Positions 52,677-60,600 of a DNA stretch of 64,000 nucleotides are shown piece after piece. The stretch is from Xanthobacteraceae bacterium (lineage in GTDB: Bacteria > Pseudomonadota > Alphaproteobacteria > Rhizobiales > Xanthobacteraceae): positions 107,239 through 171,238 of the forward strand of contig JALHLQ010000008.1 of the NCBI GenBank assembly GCA_022844485.1, in the 5' to 3' direction. The notes beneath the pieces were generated by a model. That model was not told where the DNA came from. It did no database searches and was given only the letters and a program-made list of their open reading frames with translations. The position numbers were made by a program, and so were the translations under genes. Every line of letters begins with the position of its first letter. The stretch's first letter is position 1.

Positions 52677-53447
52677 TTAGCGGCTATGGGTCGCCAACCT
52701 TTCGATAACCTCAGTTACGCGAGAAAACGCTATCACTGGCGCGCCGACTTGCAGCAAGTTCAAATCAGCGGGAGACCATTCGTCCTCGTCGTCATACACA
52801 ATCCGTTGCATCAGTTTTGGGTCTTGGACGGCCTTCACATCCAGATTTGCCACCACTCTTGCATTAATCGAAGAAGCTTCGTTGCTGACAGGATCAATAA
52901 TCAGCCGTCGGCCTTCCTCAAGAGTGAGCACATTCGCAAACTTGTGCGGCTTGTTTGAATGGCCAACGATGACAGTGTTATGCGTGACGCGATCATCGAA
53001 TTTCTGCATCAAAAACTCTGTGAGAAGAGCCTTGAAATCACGACTGCGCTTTATCTTTGCGTGGTCAAACATCCACCGCGCTGCTTCTTGAGCGGCGTTT
53101 GCGACAAGTAGCACGGCCAACGGTGCGGCCTCGATAGGCATTCGAGGGGTGACGATAACGCCGTCCGAAATTGACACGCCGTGCGCCTTGATAACGTGTG
53201 TCAGTTGTCGCGTGTAGTCCCTGTCAATCGGAATTCCGGCCGCGGTCGCCTCTTCCATCGCGCCCCCATCGTCCGAAGCAACAATGGTCTCGCCGCCGCC
53301 GCGCACAAATACGCGCACCAAGCCGTTCGATGGGTACATGCAATGGGTAGTCACCATCACCCCATCGGCAATAGCATTCACGTCCGCGATCTCTGCGAGA
53401 CCGCGAGAAAGCAAAACCATAAGATGGCCACCGACCGGGTAACTCAT
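52677..53447 (-). CDS. DUF1828/DUF1829-like protein
   Basis: A 256-residue soluble protein. The first ~90 residues resemble DUF1828 (VMVTTHCMYPSNGLVRVFVRGGGETIVASDDGGAMEEATAAGI). The C-terminal ~90 residues (VIVGHSNKPHKFANVL...LKAVQDPKLMQRIVYDDEDEWSP) resemble its usual partner DUF1829. These names are from memory and need a profile search. The DNA is visibly less GC-rich than the surroundings and uses rarer codons, pointing to horizontal transfer. Its ATG overlaps the stop of a small upstream ORF as ATGA at 53444-53447. Homologues occur in phage and plasmid-like settings; the function is unknown. Confidence 0.75.
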   Translation of the reverse strand: MSYPVGGHLMVLLSRGLAEIADVNAIADGVMVTTHCMYPSNGLVRVFVRGGGETIVASDDGGAMEEATAAGIPIDRDYTRQLTHVIKAHGVSISDGVIVTPRMPIEAAPLAVLLVANAAQEAARWMFDHAKIKRSRDFKALLTEFLMQKFDDRVTHNTVIVGHSNKPHKFANVLTLEEGRRLIIDPVSNEASSINARVVANLDVKAVQDPKLMQRIVYDDEDEWSPADLNLLQVGAPVIAFSRVTEVIERLATHSR

Positions 53448-53740
53448 ATCAAGCGATCTCTAGGTGGCAGCGCGATCCGGTGCGCTGGTGGAAGAGAATC
53501 TATATTCGTGTCTGCACAAAACCAACGGAGTGCAGCATCAAAAGTTCGGGCCGCTTCGTCGTAGGGGACCGCATCATGCAACTCAGGAGCTTTTGTGACG
53601 CCTCGAAAGAAGCGGCGATTGATTGGCCAAGAGTGGTAGTGCGGCCCCTTCACAATTGGGGGTACCAGACCCGCCCTGATGCCATCAAGCGAGTTAGGGT
53701 GTGTTTCGTCAGTGTAGTCGAGGCGACGCGGAGGTATTCC
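53444..53740 (-). CDS. small protein upstream of the DUF1828-like gene, start unclear or 5'-truncated
   Basis: From GTG 53653 the frame gives 69 residues (KGPHYHSWPINRRFF, LHDAVPYDEAARTFDAALRWF, ending LPPRDRLI). The same frame continues upstream with protein-like text (GIPPRRLDYTDETHPNSLDG, IRAGLVPPIV) to about 53740, but has no ATG, GTG or TTG before it enters the mddA leader. The true N-terminus has probably been lost, or it starts at an unusual codon. It is coupled to the DUF1828-like gene by ATGA, so the two form a two-gene unit. I do not recognise the family. Confidence 0.55.
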   Translation of the reverse strand, partial: GIPPRRLDYTDETHPNSLDGIRAGLVPPIVKGPHYHSWPINRRFFRGVTKAPELHDAVPYDEAARTFDAALRWFCADTNIDSLPPAHRIALPPRDRLI

Positions 53741-53858
53741 TCGCCCTTGACTTCGGTCGGTCGACCGAATTATAATTAGTCCAGTTAAACCAGAATCCGC
53801 ACACCCCGGGTTCGACCATGGCCGGCGATGCCGGCGCCACAGCTAGGGAGATATCGTT

Positions 53859-54641
53859 ATGGGCGGCATCTTCTCCGTTCTCTACGGCGCGACCGTTTAT
53901 GTGCTTTTCCTCGGCACGTTCCTCTACGCCATCGCCTTTGTCGGCAATCTGCCGGTCCCGAAGACGATCGACAGCGGCGAAGCCGGCGCCTTCGGCCCGG
54001 CCTTGCTGATCAACACCCTGCTGCTCGGGCTGTTCGCCGTTCAGCACAGCGTGATGGCCCGCCCGGCGTTCAAGCGCTGGTGGACGAAGTTCGTGCCCTG
54101 GCCGATCGAGCGCACGACTTATGTGCTGCTCGCGAGCCTGACGCTCATCCTCTTGTACTGGCAGTGGCGTCCGATGCCGCAGCCGATCTGGTCCGTGACG
54201 CATCCGGCGGGGGTTGCCGTGTTGCACGCGATTTTCTGGACCGGCTGGGCCATGGTGCTCGTCAGCACCTTCCTCATCAATCATTTCGAGCTGTTCGGCC
54301 TGCGACAGGTTTGGGCCCGGCTGCGGGGCCACAAGCTGCCGGCGCCGGTATTCAAGACACCCTTGTTCTACAAGCGGGTTCGACACCCGATCTATCTCGG
54401 CTTCCTGCTCGCCTTCTGGGCAACGCCGACCATGACGGCGGGGCACCTGCTGTTTGCGATCGCCACCACCGGGTACATCCTGATCGGCATCCAGCTCGAG
54501 GAGCGCGACCTGATCGGGCTGTTCGGCGATCAATACCGCCGCTACCGCAGCCAGGTGGGAATGCTCCTGCCCCGGCTCGGCCGCAGCGCCAAAGAACCCG
54601 CCGCCGAAGAGCGCCCGTCGCTGACTTTGAAGCAAGGGTGA
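53859..54641 (+). CDS. mddA: methanethiol S-methyltransferase (MddA-like, isoprenylcysteine methyltransferase fold)
   Basis: A 260-residue integral membrane enzyme. MddA methylates methanethiol with SAM to dimethyl sulfide. The opening YGATVYVLFLGTFLYAIAFVGNLPVPKTID, then LGLFAVQHSVMARPAFKRWW (~60-79), PIERTTYVLLASL and the C-terminal SAM site VRHPIYLGFLLAFWATPTMT...EERDLIGLFGDQYRRYRSQVGMLLP match MddA and the wider NnrU/ICMT group. AGGGAGA precedes the ATG. It is followed 74 bp later by a TetR gene. NnrU is an alternative name for distant relatives, but the length and N-terminus favour MddA. Confidence 0.85.
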   Translation: MGGIFSVLYGATVYVLFLGTFLYAIAFVGNLPVPKTIDSGEAGAFGPALLINTLLLGLFAVQHSVMARPAFKRWWTKFVPWPIERTTYVLLASLTLILLYWQWRPMPQPIWSVTHPAGVAVLHAIFWTGWAMVLVSTFLINHFELFGLRQVWARLRGHKLPAPVFKTPLFYKRVRHPIYLGFLLAFWATPTMTAGHLLFAIATTGYILIGIQLEERDLIGLFGDQYRRYRSQVGMLLPRLGRSAKEPAAEERPSLTLKQG

Positions 54642-54715
54642 CTCCAGCCCGCCCGCGCGGCTGACCGAGACGCCGACATGTTCCGTTCCGTCACCCTCTT
54701 GGCAGCGGCCTGCAC

Positions 54716-55357
54716 ATGGTGGATCAATTGAAGCCGAACGCTGGAGAACCAGGAATGGCGCGCGCGCTGACGAAGAAGCCGGAGACGAGCACGACGCTGC
54801 TCGAAGCGGCGAAGAAGGTGCTGCGCCAGAACGGCTATTCGGGGCTGTCGACGCGCGATGTGGCCACGGCCGCGGGCGTACCGTTGAGCCAGATCCACTA
54901 TCACTTCGGCTCTAAGCAGGGGATGATGCTGGCGCTGTTCGAATACCTCAATGAGCAGCTGCTCGATCGACAGGATGCCCTGTTCGGCGACACGGCGCTC
55001 AAGCTGTCCGAGCAGTGGGATCGGGCCTGCGCCTATCTCGATGACGATATCGCCTCAGGCTATGTGCGCGTGCTGCAGGAGCTGATCGCCGCGAGTTGGG
55101 CCGACCCCGCGGTCGCCAACGTCATCCGCGCCGGCCTGATGGAATGGGTCAAACTGATAGCGGGCCTCGCGCGCAAGGCCGAACGCGAGTTCGGCGGCCT
55201 CGGCCCGTTCTCTCCCGAGGAGGTCGGAGTCCTCATCGCCAATGCCTTCATCGGCGCGGAGAGCCTCTACCTGCTCGGCCTCGAAAAGAAAGACGCGCCC
55301 GTGCGCCAGGCGTTGCGGCGCATCGGCGATCTCATCCGTATTGCCGAAAGCAGGTGA
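54716..55357 (+). CDS. TetR/AcrR-family transcriptional regulator
   Basis: A 213-residue regulator with an N-terminal helix-turn-helix (TLLEAAKKVLRQNGYSGLSTRDVATAAGVPLSQIHYHFGSKQGMMLALFEYL, ~28-78) and a C-terminal ligand-binding, dimerisation domain ending APVRQALRRIGDLIRIAESR. Its start may be 54716 or the internal ATG before ARALTKK. The large hydrolase-glycosyltransferase gene follows 16 bp after its stop, so it is almost certainly cotranscribed with it and probably controls this operon and perhaps mddA. The inducer is unknown. Confidence 0.9.
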   Translation: MVDQLKPNAGEPGMARALTKKPETSTTLLEAAKKVLRQNGYSGLSTRDVATAAGVPLSQIHYHFGSKQGMMLALFEYLNEQLLDRQDALFGDTALKLSEQWDRACAYLDDDIASGYVRVLQELIAASWADPAVANVIRAGLMEWVKLIAGLARKAEREFGGLGPFSPEEVGVLIANAFIGAESLYLLGLEKKDAPVRQALRRIGDLIRIAESR

Positions 55358-55373
55358 TCGGCGAGGCGATGGC

Positions 55374-57482
55374 ATGCGCGCAAAGCTCCCCAGCACAGAA
55401 GGCTTCGTCGAGCGCGACGGCGTGAAGCTCCATTACGAAATTTACGGCGAAGGCCCTCAGACCATGGTCTTCCTGCCGCCGTGGGCCATCGTTCACTCCC
55501 GCGTCTACAAGGCGCAGTTGCCGTATTTCAGCGAGGAGTTTCGCTGCATCGCTTACGACGGCCGCGGCAACGGCAAGTCAGACCGGCCCTGCGATGCGAG
55601 CGCCTACACGCTGGACAATTACGTCGCCGACGCGCTCGCGGTCATGGACGCCACCGAGGCGGGGTCCGCCATCGTCGTCGGTCTCTCCTTTGCCGGCCTG
55701 ATCGCCTGCATTCTCGCCGCGCATCATCCCGAGCGCGTCAAGGCCACCGTCCTGGTCGGCACGATGGCGAGCATCGGTCCCGGCTATCCGTACACGAAGA
55801 TGCAGCATTTCCGCGCGCATCGGGAGCGGTTCGAAGGCTGGGACAAATTCAACCGCGAATACTGGCTGACGAACTATCCCGATTTCGCCGAGCACTTCAT
55901 CGGCAACATCTACTCCGAGCCCCACTCGACCAAGCAGATCGAGGACGGCATCGGCTGGGCGCGCGACACGAGCGGACAAGTGCTGGCGCTGACGGTGGAG
56001 GCGCGCGCCCACCCGCCCGAACTCGATGTCAGCGAGGCGATGTACCGCAAGATCCGCTGTCCGGTGCTGATGATCCATGGCGACAACGACCAGATCCAGC
56101 CGCATGCGCGCGCGCATGCCGTTGCCGAGCTCACCGGCGCCGAGCTTGTGACCGTCGCCGGCGGCGGTCACAATCCGCTGGGCCGCTTTCCCGCGAAGTC
56201 CAATGCGCTGATTGTTGATTTCCTCGATCGTAGGCTTGGCCTTGCCGGGCGGAAGACGAAGACGACAGGCGGCGCCCGCAGGGCCAAGAAAGCCCTTTAT
56301 CTTTCCTCCCCGATCGGCCTCGGACACGGGCGCCGCGACATCGCAATCGCGCGCGAATTGCGCAAGCTGCATCCCGACTTGCAGGTCGATTGGCTGGCCC
56401 AGGATCCCGTGACGCGCCTGCTCGAGGTCAGCGGGGAGCGCATCCATCCGCTCAGCGCGCGGCTCGCCAGCGAATCGCGGCACATCGAGCTGGAATCGGG
56501 CGAGCATGATTTGCACGCGTTCCAGGCGATCCGGCGCATGGACGAGGTGCTGATCGCGAATTTCATGATCTTCCAGGACGCCATGCAAGAGGGCGGCTAT
56601 GATCTCGTGATCGCCGACGAAGCCTGGGATATCGACCATTACTGGCACGAACACCCCGAGCTGAAAAAGGCAAAGCTCGCCTGGTTCACCGACTTTGTCG
56701 GGTTCGTGCCGATGCCTGCGGGCGGCGACCACGAGGCCTTCCTGACGGCCGACTACAATGCCGAGATGATCGAGCACGTCGAGCGGCGCCCGGGCGTGCG
56801 CGACCTCGCCATCTTCGTCGGCTCCCCGGAGGACATCGCTCCGCTGTCGTTCGGCCGGGACCTGCCGGCGATGCGCGACTGGGTGCCCAGGCATTTCGAT
56901 TTCGCCGGCTACATCATCGGCGAGCATCCCTGCACGTTCGGCAGCCGCGCGGAGCTGCGCCGGAGCGTCGGCTACCGTCCGGACCAGCGCGTCTGCATCG
57001 TCACGGTCGGCGGATCGGGCGTTGGCGCGCATTTGATCCGGCGTGTCCTGCAGGCCTATCCGTTGGCCGCGGCAAGGCTGCCGGAGCTGCGCATGATCGT
57101 GGTGGCCGGGCCGCGGATCGACCCCGCCTCGCTCGACCCGCCGCAGGGCGTCGAGGTGCGCGCCTTCGTGCCCGACCTCGACCGCCATCTCGCCGCATGC
57201 GATCTCGCCCTCGTGCAGGGCGGTCTCACCACCTGCATGGAGCTCACCGCCGCCGGAACGCCGTTCCTCTACTTCCCGCTCAAAAACCATTTCGAGCAGA
57301 ACTTCCATGTGGCCCACCGTCTCGACCGATACGGCGCCGGCAAGCGCATGGACTACGTCACCTCGACACCGGACATGATCGCCGAGGCGATGGTCGCGGC
57401 GCTGCAAACGCCGACCCGGTTTAGTCCGGTCGAGACCGACGGCGCCGCCGTCGCCGCGCGGATGCTTGCAGACCTCATCTGA
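55374..57482 (+). CDS. alpha/beta-hydrolase::glycosyltransferase fusion protein
   Basis: A 702-residue cytoplasmic protein. Residues ~10-290 are an alpha/beta hydrolase: GEGPQTMVFLPPW, YDGRGNGKSDRP, nucleophile Ser105 in VVGLSFAGLIA (last Gly of G-x-S-x-G replaced by Ala), acid Asp in MIHGDNDQIQP (~237/239) and His266 in VAGGGHNPLGRFP. After a basic linker (~292-306), residues ~307-700 are a GT-B glycosyltransferase: SSPIGLGHGRRDIAIARELRKL opens the acceptor domain, IVTVGGSGVG starts the second domain, and VQGGLTTCMELTAAGTPFLYFP with HFEQNFHVAHRLDRYGAG forms the donor site of UGT/MGT-type enzymes. No stop or frameshift separates the parts. The substrate is unknown. The start 55374 is 16 bp after the TetR stop. 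Confidence 0.87.
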   Translation: MRAKLPSTEGFVERDGVKLHYEIYGEGPQTMVFLPPWAIVHSRVYKAQLPYFSEEFRCIAYDGRGNGKSDRPCDASAYTLDNYVADALAVMDATEAGSAIVVGLSFAGLIACILAAHHPERVKATVLVGTMASIGPGYPYTKMQHFRAHRERFEGWDKFNREYWLTNYPDFAEHFIGNIYSEPHSTKQIEDGIGWARDTSGQVLALTVEARAHPPELDVSEAMYRKIRCPVLMIHGDNDQIQPHARAHAVAELTGAELVTVAGGGHNPLGRFPAKSNALIVDFLDRRLGLAGRKTKTTGGARRAKKALYLSSPIGLGHGRRDIAIARELRKLHPDLQVDWLAQDPVTRLLEVSGERIHPLSARLASESRHIELESGEHDLHAFQAIRRMDEVLIANFMIFQDAMQEGGYDLVIADEAWDIDHYWHEHPELKKAKLAWFTDFVGFVPMPAGGDHEAFLTADYNAEMIEHVERRPGVRDLAIFVGSPEDIAPLSFGRDLPAMRDWVPRHFDFAGYIIGEHPCTFGSRAELRRSVGYRPDQRVCIVTVGGSGVGAHLIRRVLQAYPLAAARLPELRMIVVAGPRIDPASLDPPQGVEVRAFVPDLDRHLAACDLALVQGGLTTCMELTAAGTPFLYFPLKNHFEQNFHVAHRLDRYGAGKRMDYVTSTPDMIAEAMVAALQTPTRFSPVETDGAAVAARMLADLI

Positions 57483-57548
57483 AACGAAAGCCGATCGGCG
57501 CGCGAGCGCCCTTTGCGGCAATCGCGGTCCGCTTGGCCGGACGATGCC

Positions 57549-57806
57549 TTAAGTGTCCTTCGGGTCCAACGGCTCGGTGCCGGCCGGGCGGCCGGCCGTG
57601 TCCAGCGTGATCTTCTCGACCCGCTCCTCGGCCTGGTGCAACAGCTCGTCGCAGCGGCGCTTCAGCGCCTGGCCGCGCTCATAGATCGCGACCGATTCCT
57701 CAAGGGCCACATCGCCGCGCTCGAGCCGCTGCACGATCGTTTCCAGTTCGGCGAGCGCCTTTTCGAAGGAGAGCGCCTTCACGTCGTCCGTCGCCTTGTC
57801 GGCCAT
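57549..57806 (-). CDS. xseB: exodeoxyribonuclease VII small subunit
   Basis: An 85-residue protein of the XseB family: [54 protein letters not shown], the two-helix hairpin that wraps the XseA subunit. The C-terminal ~20 residues are a Pro/Thr tail. The large subunit gene is not in the window, which is normal. It lies downstream of the histone deacetylase-like gene on the same strand. Confidence 0.95.
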   Translation of the reverse strand: MADKATDDVKALSFEKALAELETIVQRLERGDVALEESVAIYERGQALKRRCDELLHQAEERVEKITLDTAGRPAGTEPLDPKDT

Positions 57807-57882
57807 GGTTGTCCCGGTTGTTTGTCTGGGGCGGCATAGCATTGGGCGGGAGCGCGGCGCAAACGCCGCGGGGAATATAAGG

Positions 57883-58812
57883 TCAGCCCCGCATCAGCGT
57901 CATCACATGCGCGGCGACCGAGCGCGCAAGACCTTCGAGGTCGTAGCCGCCCTCCAGGAGCGAGACGAGGCGGCCCTCGGCGCGCCGGTCGGCGACGTCC
58001 ATCAGCTTGCCGGTCGCCCAGGCGAAATCGGCTTCCACCAGATTGAGGTTTGCGAGCGGGTCGCGCGTATGCGCGTCGAACCCCGCGGAGATGATCACGA
58101 GATCGGGCTGGAAGCGATCGAGGCGCGGCAGGATGGCCGTCTCGAACGCCTCGCGGAACCTGTCGCCGCCATCGCCCGCGCGCAAGGGCGCATTGACGAT
58201 CGTGTCGTGCTCGCCGCGCTCGGAAAGCGAACCGGTGCCGGGATAGAGCGGCATTTCATGGGTCGAGCAATACATCACGCTGCGGTCGGCCCAAAAAATC
58301 TCCTGGCTGCCATTGCCGTGATGCACGTCGAAATCGACGATGGCGACGCGCTCGGCGCCGAATTTCTTCTGCGCGCGGCGGGCGGCGATCGCGGCGTTGT
58401 TGAAGAAACAGAACCCCATGGGAACGGCGGTCTCGGCATGATGGCCGGGCGGGCGGGTCGCAACGAAGGCGTTGGCGGCCTTCTTTTCGAACACCTCGTC
58501 GACCGCCTGCACCGCGCCTCCCGCCGCGAGCAGCGCGGCCCTGAAGGTGCCGGGCGACATCGCCGTGTCCGCGTCCAGCCGCACGAGACCTTCGGCGGGC
58601 GAGGCCTCTTCCAGCGCCTCGATATAGGCTTTCGGATGCACCCGCGCGATGTCCTCGACATCGGCCAGTGGGGCCTGCTCGCGCACGAGCTGCTGAAACC
58701 TTTCCTGCTCGAGCACCCGGTCAATGGCGCGAAGACGGTCGGGCCGCTCCGGATGGCCGAGCGCCGGCTGATGCTCCAGGCAAGCGGTGTGCGTGATGAG
58801 AAGCGTGGACAT
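57883..58812 (-). CDS. histone deacetylase-family (acetoin/acetylpolyamine amidohydrolase-like) enzyme
   Basis: A 309-residue zinc hydrolase of the arginase/deacetylase fold. Family motifs are [13 protein letters not shown] (~19), RPPGHHAE (~120) with the catalytic His pair, [15 protein letters not shown], the metal-site [14 protein letters not shown] (~159), [17 protein letters not shown] and [15 protein letters not shown]. Bacterial members remove acetyl groups from polyamines, other small amines or proteins. The gene precedes xseB by 76 bp. Confidence 0.93.
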   Translation of the reverse strand: MSTLLITHTACLEHQPALGHPERPDRLRAIDRVLEQERFQQLVREQAPLADVEDIARVHPKAYIEALEEASPAEGLVRLDADTAMSPGTFRAALLAAGGAVQAVDEVFEKKAANAFVATRPPGHHAETAVPMGFCFFNNAAIAARRAQKKFGAERVAIVDFDVHHGNGSQEIFWADRSVMYCSTHEMPLYPGTGSLSERGEHDTIVNAPLRAGDGGDRFREAFETAILPRLDRFQPDLVIISAGFDAHTRDPLANLNLVEADFAWATGKLMDVADRRAEGRLVSLLEGGYDLEGLARSVAAHVMTLMRG

Positions 58813-58949
58813 CGGAGTTACATCAATGACGAATATGCTCCGGGCGCGTGGCCCGGACTCGCTCCAGCAAACACCGCTGGCGCAAGGATCAGGTCAGGCT
58901 AACATAGCCGCCGCAGGTTTTACCAAGAAGATAAGCGGGAGGGTTGGTC

Positions 58950-59945
58950 ATGGGCTTTAATTGGAAAAGGTATCTTGCTGCGGCCGCGCTTGTCGCGGGA
59001 GGATCCCCAGCCCTGGAGGCGCAGACGCCGCAACCGGTGTCGGTCATCGTGTTTCCGGGCGGATTCAATTGGCCCATCTGGGCGGCTCAGGAGAAGGGGT
59101 TTTTCGTCAGGAACGGCGTCGAGGTGAAACTCACGCCGACGCCGAATTCCGTGTTCCAGCTCACCAACCTGATCGAGGGCAAGTTCGATATCGGCGTCAC
59201 CGCCATCGACAATGTCGTCGCCTATATGGAAGGACAGGGCGAAGCGCAGGTCTCCGTGCAGCCGGACCTGTTCGTGTTCATGGGCGGCGACAACGGCCTT
59301 CTCAGCCTGGCGACCGTGCCGGAGGTGAAGTCCTATGCCGATCTCAAGGGCAAGACCGTATCGGTCGACGCCATGACGACCGGCTATGCCTTCGTGCTGT
59401 TCGATCTCCTCAAGCGGAACGGATTGAGTCCGGACGACTACAAAGTGGAGCGCGCCGGCGGCGTGCTCTCGCGCTGGGAGGCGCTGCGCGAAAAGAAACA
59501 TGCGGGCACGATGCTGCTCACGCCGTTCGACATCGTCGCGCAGGCGAACGGCTTCAACATCCTGCAGCGGGCCATCGACCTTTACGGCAACTATCAGGGG
59601 CTGTCAGGCGCCGCGCGCCGCGCCTGGGCGAAGGAAAACCCGGAAAAGCTCCAGGGCTACATCAGAGGATATCTCGCCGGGCTCGGATGGCTCTTCGATC
59701 CTGCGAACAAGGACGAGGCAATCGCGATCCTGCGCAAGAACCTGCCGCAGATGTCGCCGGAGGTTGCCGCGCAAAGCTACGCGCTTCTCGTCAATCCGAA
59801 AGGGTTTGCGCCAAAGGGCGAGCTCGACATCGCGGGCGTGCGGAAAGTGCTCGAGCTGCGTTCCGAATACGGCCGGCCGCAAAAGACGCTGACCGACCCG
59901 ATGAAATACTACGACCCGCAATACTACCAAGCCGCGATCCGGTAG
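58950..59945 (+). CDS. NMT1/THI5-like ABC transporter substrate-binding protein, without neighbouring permease
   Basis: A 331-residue secreted protein with a signal peptide (FNWKRYLAAAALVAGGSPALEA). The mature part opens VSVIVFPGGFNWPIWAAQEKGFF, followed by LTNLIEGKFDIGVTAIDNVVAYMEGQ and KGKTVSVDAMTTGYAFVLFDLLKR, the periplasmic-binding pattern used for thiamine precursors, aromatic acids and sulfonates. I choose ATG 58950, with GCGGGAGGG 6 bp upstream, over TTG 58944. No ATPase or permease is adjacent, so it must work with a transporter encoded elsewhere or serve as a sensor. Confidence 0.9.
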   Translation: MGFNWKRYLAAAALVAGGSPALEAQTPQPVSVIVFPGGFNWPIWAAQEKGFFVRNGVEVKLTPTPNSVFQLTNLIEGKFDIGVTAIDNVVAYMEGQGEAQVSVQPDLFVFMGGDNGLLSLATVPEVKSYADLKGKTVSVDAMTTGYAFVLFDLLKRNGLSPDDYKVERAGGVLSRWEALREKKHAGTMLLTPFDIVAQANGFNILQRAIDLYGNYQGLSGAARRAWAKENPEKLQGYIRGYLAGLGWLFDPANKDEAIAILRKNLPQMSPEVAAQSYALLVNPKGFAPKGELDIAGVRKVLELRSEYGRPQKTLTDPMKYYDPQYYQAAIR

Positions 59946-59978
59946 GTTTTCAACCCCTCGGCTTTAGAAGGAGTTGGT

Positions 59979-60332
59979 TCAAGCTCGCCCGAGAAAGGCC
60001 TCGATGTGCCCCGCCACCTTTCGCGCACTTGTCCGATCAAGCGTTCCCGCGCGGCGAACCACTCGACTCGGATCAATGCAGGCGATCTTGGCAGGCCGTA
60101 TCACTGACCGCGCGTTCAAGCCCGCAAGATCAACATCAGTGATCGGGACGTCGCAGGACCAGGGCTCGTTCTCCGCGCTGGTGATCATGGCCACCCAAAC
60201 GAGACCGTGACGAAACAGACGCCGGGAGGAAACGACCAGCGCAGGCCGACGCTTCTCTGCTCGACGATCGCTATAGGGAAAAGGAACAACGACCACGTCC
60301 CAGGTGTCGAAAGGGAGATCAGAGGTCGGCAT
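59979..60332 (-). CDS. mazF: PemK/MazF-type toxin (endoribonuclease)
   Basis: A 117-residue protein matching the MazF/PemK family: FDTWDVVVVPFPYSDRRAEKRRPALVVSS (~6-34) with the usual GDVxxVxFPY-like turn. The middle ITSAENEPWSCDVPITD, and LNARSVIRPAKIACIDPSRVVRRAGTL, fit the RNase core. The ATG at 60332 lies 14 bp inside the antitoxin gene, a usual arrangement for coupled toxin-antitoxin pairs. Cleavage specificity is unknown. Confidence 0.88.
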   Translation of the reverse strand: MPTSDLPFDTWDVVVVPFPYSDRRAEKRRPALVVSSRRLFRHGLVWVAMITSAENEPWSCDVPITDVDLAGLNARSVIRPAKIACIDPSRVVRRAGTLDRTSARKVAGHIEAFLGRA

Positions 60333-60567
60333 AAGCCTTTTCGTCGGCATCGCCAGCCCATTCAGTAAAGGTGGCGAAAGGATCATCGCCTTCCTGATCC
60401 ACCGACTTTTCGAGCAGGACACCCTCTTCGGTCATCACGTACCGGAGCGTATCGCCGGGCCGAATCCCGAGGCGATCGCGGACCTCGCGCGGAATTACAG
60501 TCTGGCTCTTGACCGAGACCTTCGAGAACGCCGGGCGAGTAGGCTTGCCAACCATATTGCTCATCAT
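60319..60567 (-). CDS. mazE: AbrB/MazE-type antitoxin
   Basis: An 82-residue protein with a SpoVT/AbrB swapped-hairpin DNA-binding domain (SKVSVKSQTVIPREVRDRLGIRPGDTLRYVMTEEGVLLEK, ~15-54). An acidic C-terminal tail (DQEGDDPFATFTEWAGDADEKAYADL) should cover the toxin active site. It begins MMSNMVGKPTR; a start at the second or third Met is possible. It lies first in the operon, just downstream of repeated TTAC motifs that probably serve as its operator. Confidence 0.88.
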   Translation of the reverse strand: MMSNMVGKPTRPAFSKVSVKSQTVIPREVRDRLGIRPGDTLRYVMTEEGVLLEKSVDQEGDDPFATFTEWAGDADEKAYADL

Positions 60568-60570
60568 AAC

Positions 60571-60600
60571 TTACCGTCTTACGTAAGTCAACTTACGGCT
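60571..60600 (-). promoter_or_regulatory. TTAC-repeat operator of the MazEF-type operon
   Basis: Within 30 bases upstream of the antitoxin start lie TTACCGT, the palindrome CTTACGTAAG (60578-60587) and ACTTACGG. They are repeated, partly inverted half-sites such as AbrB-like antitoxins bind to repress their own operon. Confidence 0.5.

Noticed and set aside
36078..58812. Idea that the histone deacetylase-like enzyme acts on the Lys-rich repeat protein
   Set aside because: The repeat protein has a signal peptide and should leave the cytoplasm, the genes are 21 kb apart, and bacterial members of the enzyme family usually act on small acetylated amines. Nothing in the sequence links them.
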